DNA from: Blakeslea trispora
Taxonomy: Eukaryota; Mucoromycota; Mucoromycetes; Mucorales; Choanephoraceae
Length of the DNA: 64,000 nucleotides
Direction of reading: 5' to 3'
Assembly (NCBI GenBank): GCA_025331445.1
Contig: JAIWNE010000014.1
Location: 186,001-250,000, forward strand
In this document: positions 60,500-64,000 of the stretch, one piece after another
How positions within the stretch are numbered: position 1 is the stretch's first letter
How the letters are laid out: every line of letters starts with the position of its first letter
The notes under the pieces: model-generated
What the model was told of the DNA's origin: nothing
Seen by the model: only the letters and a program-made list of their open reading frames with translations
Databases searched by the model: none
Translations under genes and position numbers: made by a program

Positions 60500-63166
60500 C
60501 TAGGCAAAGAATTCATCAAGATGTTCTGATATATAATGGAGGGACAAGGAGGTACCATTGTTGCGTGTTCTTTTTTGATCTAAAATCTGCAAGGCTTGAT
60601 CCTTGGTGTAACTGTTTGCTTGCATGAATCGTTCGATTCTGATGATGATGTTGTGTCTGCGCTGATAAAATTTTGAGTCGCTTGCTGTTCCTCTCCAAAT
60701 CTTCACACCAAACACTTCATCAAACTTACAAATAGGATGATGACCTGGAAGGCCATCAAACCAAATGCGCCAGAGAGCGGACAAAGTCTTGACATTTCTG
60801 AATGCCTTGATGTTGAGCTCTAATGAGCCAGTTGGAACAGACGATGGCGTTGTGGCAGCAGTTGTAGTCAATACATGGCTTGACAAAGGAGTCGAAGAAG
60901 GGGAAGCAGATGAGATGGGAGGAAGATCAGCAGAATTATCAAGCATATCATTCGTAGGAACAGATGGCATTGCAACATCAAAAGAAGGTGGCGGATTGGA
61001 GGACTCAGGTTGTTGTGATGCTTCTGGCATGTTAAGCTTGACACTGAGAGTGGCGCCTTCACTTACAATTCTGTTCCATTGTTGCATCATTGAATGGGCT
61101 TGATTGTTGACATGGAGGAAGGGCTCAAGCTGTTGGAAGACTGCTGCCGGAAATGCTTGAAAATTTTGCACCAGTGTTGCAAGCGATTGCATTTGCGATG
61201 CCAAGACAGAGGTTTGATTTTTTAAATCTTGAAGATGAGTCTCCACCTGAGGCATTGCTCGTCTTAGTAAAAGATCTGCAGGCTCTTCGGCGGTTTCCAA
61301 TGCAGCATTCAATTGACTAAATTAAGAAAAGATTAACATATAAAGCAAAAAAAATAAAATGAAAGTATTTACCTTTCAAATTGCACATACAATTCGTCTT
61401 GAAAAAGAGGATCATTCCAAAGAAAGTGATTAGGAAACACCTTTTTCATCATTACAGAGTCTTGAAGGAAGACTATGCGCAATTGCACGAGAAGCTGCAG
61501 GAAGCCATCAGCAGCAGTTGATGATTCGGCTACCTCACCTTTTGCCAATTTCTCAAGTCAGCCATCGACATACGGATACACCTTCTTGCACAAATCTTCA
61601 GAGGGAGCGATGGTAGCACGAACCAGATAGAACTGTCCAGCCTCGGAAGTGAAGCCAGCCAGCGTCCTAAGAGCCTCTCTTGGTAAGTGGGTGAGGTAGT
61701 TGTTTGTTAACGCAGAATTGTTCCAACGACCCAAACGACGAATAGCTGCCTCGCTAGTTCCAAGCATTTCGGCCATACGTGAGCCTGACCCTCTCATTGC
61801 ATGAGTCTTTGCCTTGCTGTGCAGACCCACTGCCTTGAATGCATCTTTAATTGAACGAAGATGATGGTCGTAGGAGATGGCTTTCTTGGAGCTTTGTCTT
61901 GATCTTGCTAGCTTAATATCAAACCAGTCCCTGTTTTCGTTAAATTTTGGGAAAGGCTCAGCATGAACATGCCATCTGGAGAAAAGATAGAATGCAAGCA
62001 TCATTTGGGCACAGATGCGAACATTTTTATTCCTAAGACAAGCAGCGGATTCCAGGCGGCCCTCTTGGTTGGTTTTTCCTTGCTTCAAGACCATCACCAA
62101 AGCATAGCAAGGCGTAACACCTTCGTTCTCAAGCATCATAGACTGAAGATCTGGGAACTCCATCATGCGAAGACTTTCACCACGAAGCAAGCCATAATGT
62201 TGTAGAAGGAAAGTAACACCATTACGAAAATCCTCTTCAGTATTCTTCTCGAAATAGTATTGGACGAGCTTCTCCATTTCAGCAGTGGTGGAATAACCAT
62301 CAGCAACAGTACCAACACCACGATCAATATAGTTTTCACGGCGATGCTTTTGTTGCTCGGTTTCAAGAAGACGCAAAAGAGCTTCCACAAGCTTGCCACG
62401 AGGATGAGGGCGATGACTATGAGGGTCGGCAAGTGCTTGTTCGTTGTACAGGTCAACTACGGCAGCGATGTACATCTTGACTGTGGCAAGACCGACACGT
62501 TTATTAGGCGAATTTATGACTGCACGGCTTTGCATCTCAAAAGCCAATTCATCATCATCAAAAGCCGTACTTGCAATCTCTTCCGAATGAACAAGATCAG
62601 AGTCAGAGGGCAACAAGGTGTTTGTATCTTGAGATACAACAGGAAGTTCTTCAGAGTTTTCCAAGGAGCGACTTCTCTTTGTACCCTTCCTATTTTAGAT
62701 AAATACATTAGGATGGTTGATAAGTTTGAGCCTTGATCTTACTTACTTTTTGTATTCTCGATTGACAACCTATATTTAATTAGAGTGAGAAACTAATCGG
62801 GTATAAACCATTGTATATGCGAAGTACCTGAGTCAACAAAAAGAAATGCAACTTTCGGTCATCAACAATTTCATTCAAAGGACCAGGAGGACAGTGGGTA
62901 CGACACCATTGTAAGAATTCCTTTTTCTTTGACTCATAAGACTTGATAGTGTTCTTGGGTCTGTTGTTTCTTGCCGTTTCTGCAGTATCTTGTGCAGCAG
63001 CTTCAACACCTTGAGCATATGCATAATGTTGATTCGTGGCTTGAACATAATCAGTTTGAGCAGCAGACAAAGGAGCAAAGTGTTGCTGATTATCATGAGA
63101 AGCACTGCTTGAAGCATAAGGTTGTCTGGCTTGGTTTCTGTTGTCTAAGTTTTTTAAATAGTTCAT
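60500..63166 (-). pseudogene. Crypton tyrosine recombinase with GCR1-type C-terminus, one nonsense codon
   Basis: Four exons (63166-62828, 62769-62747, 62689-61391, 61316-60500; introns 58, 57 and 74 nt) form one 825-codon frame broken only by TGA at 61560-61558 (codon 498, context YPYVDG-stop-LEKLAKGE, where a single change from TGG is likely). An N-terminal core-binding-like region has NTIKSYESKKKEFLQWC (about 90-106). The catalytic domain has Arg in LLRGESLRMMEF (about 290), HxxR in KTHAMRGSGSRMAEM (417-420), GRW and the nucleophile candidate Tyr in NNYLTHLP (about 452). After the stop, a coiled region and a GCR1_C-type DNA-binding segment (LSALWRIWFDGLPGHHPICKFDE, about 725-760). Recombinase plus GCR1-like DNA-binding domain defines fungal Cryptons. 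The product up to the TGA would keep all catalytic residues but lose the C-terminal DNA-binding domain. Confidence 0.85.
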
Positions 63167-63324
63167 GTCAGCCCTTAAATGATCAGATCAAAAATACAAA
63201 TAAAAAGAGAATACAGTACTGCTAGGTCTAGTCATTTTGTCAATTGGTAATAAGAAGTGTTTGTAAAGTATAGTATTTGACAGTTTCTGATCAAAATTTC
63301 AAGACCTTATATACTTTCTGAATC

Positions 63325-63520
63325 GCTCAATGGACTGTGTAATTTTCAATTGCATTAATGTCATCTCATCATCTCAAATACATTAATTTTATTTATTGAA
63401 GAGTAATCTGTATACTTTGATTTGCATTAATGTTATTTCGTCATCCCAAATGCATTATTGTTGCTTCATTGAACAATGGTCCGTGTACTTCCTTTCTGCA
63501 TTAATGTCAACTCATCATTT
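63325..63520. repeat. imperfect 72-bp tandem repeat, about 3 units
   Basis: GCATTAATGT occurs at 63352, 63424 and 63498, each preceded by a (C/T)(A/T)(A)TGGxCxGTGTA-like stretch and followed by a TCATC-rich stretch. Units are diverged (about 70-75% by eye). The third unit is followed at once by the MITE. Confidence 0.7.
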
Positions 63521-63525
63521 TATTA

Positions 63526-63736
63526 GAGACATATTCAAAAAGTTTCACCCCGGAATTTTACCACAATTGATAGCCATTCTACAAGAAATAGACTTGAATG
63601 AATCAGAATATTATAGTACGCTTGTGAAGAAAAAGAGCTTTCTAACCATGCCATCCTGGTTCATTCAAGTCTATTTCTTGTAGAATGGCTATCAATTGTG
63701 GTAAAATTCCGGGGTGAAACTTTTTGAATATGTCTC
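63526..63736. mobile_element. 211-bp MITE with 77-bp perfect inverted repeats
   Basis: 63526-63602 is the exact reverse complement of 63660-63736, leaving a 57-bp unique centre. TATTA flanks both sides (63521-63525 and 63737-63741), consistent with a 5-bp duplication or with TA insertion. The ends read GAGACATATTC. No coding capacity. It is nested in the right interior of the inverted-repeat Crypton element. Confidence 0.92.
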
Positions 63737-63853
63737 TATTAAACAATTAATCCATAATTTATTAACTCCGCGTACTGAATTATTTGTTTCAAGTCCGCTT
63801 AAGGCTGGCGACCCAAGTCGGCGACTCAGCTATAGCCAACATAGATAATCATA

Positions 63854-64000
63854 TATTAGAGGATTTTGGGAAAAAAAAATTTCGTCCTTAGGCTACCCTA
63901 TAAGGAAATAACTCCGCTCAGGGTCACGTTATCTTTAGACAAACATTATTGAACAGACGCTACTGGCGTTTGTTGAATAAAGTTCGTCTAAACATCGGTA
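63854..64000. repeat. right arm of the 147-bp perfect inverted repeat (cut by window end)
   Basis: Exact reverse complement of 60042-60188, including the internal imperfect palindrome. The repeat may continue beyond the window. Confidence 0.97.

Larger units (their letters stand above)
60042..64000 (-). mobile_element. inverted-repeat-bounded Crypton-like tyrosine-recombinase element
   Basis: 60042-60188 is the exact reverse complement of 63854-64000 (147 of 147 bases). Between them the only gene is a Crypton-type tyrosine recombinase (minus strand) plus a tandem repeat and a MITE. The right repeat is cut by the window end, so neither outer boundary nor a target duplication can be given. Cryptons are known as tyrosine-recombinase elements without long terminal inverted repeats, so this arrangement is either a distinct element type, or a Crypton that landed between two copies of another repeat in opposite orientation. 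Confidence 0.65.

Noticed and set aside
61374..61374. Intron donor GTAAAT at 61373 for the last intron of the Crypton gene
   Set aside because: Using it brings a stop immediately after the acceptor; the GTATGT donor at 61390 keeps the frame.

Overview
The window is nuclear DNA from a filamentous fungus, most likely an early-diverging (Mucoromycota, Mucorales-like) one. This is inferred from the AT-rich sequence, very short GT-AG introns (mostly 56-76 nt), an SREBP, a PP2A B subunit, an SSD1-like protein, a PDR-type ABCG pump and a NELF-A homologue (NELF is absent from the yeasts), and from the mobile-element mix. I cannot name the species. Gene models were built by hand; every spliced model listed as CDS gives a coding length divisible by three.

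Left part (1-43 kb) is ordinary gene territory. In order it holds: a RecQ-like helicase paralogue that has lost its catalytic motifs; an SREBP transcription factor (4 exons, minus); a small single-pass membrane protein with PAY repeats, divergent from a CREB/ATF-type bZIP; a type II O-fucosyltransferase-like enzyme; the PP2A regulatory B subunit (8 exons, minus); an SSD1/Dis3L2-like RNB protein with a degenerate active site (6 exons, minus); an ABC-F ATPase (3 exons); a decayed Tc1/mariner transposon; a PDR-type ABC transporter (3 exons); NELF-A (5 exons, minus); and an unrecognised proline-rich protein. Long gene-free spacers (up to 4.2 kb) lie between them. The genes do not form a pathway. 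SREBP, bZIP, NELF-A, PP2A-B and SSD1-like are regulatory, and the others act in transport, glycosylation or translation.

Right part (43-64 kb) is a transposon cluster: a 188-bp tandem repeat; a MULE relic; a Helitron with six in-frame stops and a 13-bp minisatellite near its 3' end; a fragment of a multi-copy nuclease-like family; a 6.5-kb LINE (13-bp target duplication, 10-A tail) whose ORF2 is split by an 877-bp solo LTR flanked by GTATC; and finally a Crypton-type tyrosine-recombinase gene enclosed by perfect inverted repeats of at least 147 bp that run off the window end. Each arm of that repeat holds an imperfect 59-bp palindrome. A 211-bp MITE with 77-bp perfect inverted repeats sits inside this unit.

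The most unusual object is the inverted-repeat-bounded Crypton unit at 60042-64000+, because Cryptons normally lack long terminal inverted repeats. The nested insertions (LTR in LINE, LINE fragment in Tc1 end, MITE in Crypton unit) give a relative chronology that can be read base by base. No viral or toxin genes were seen.
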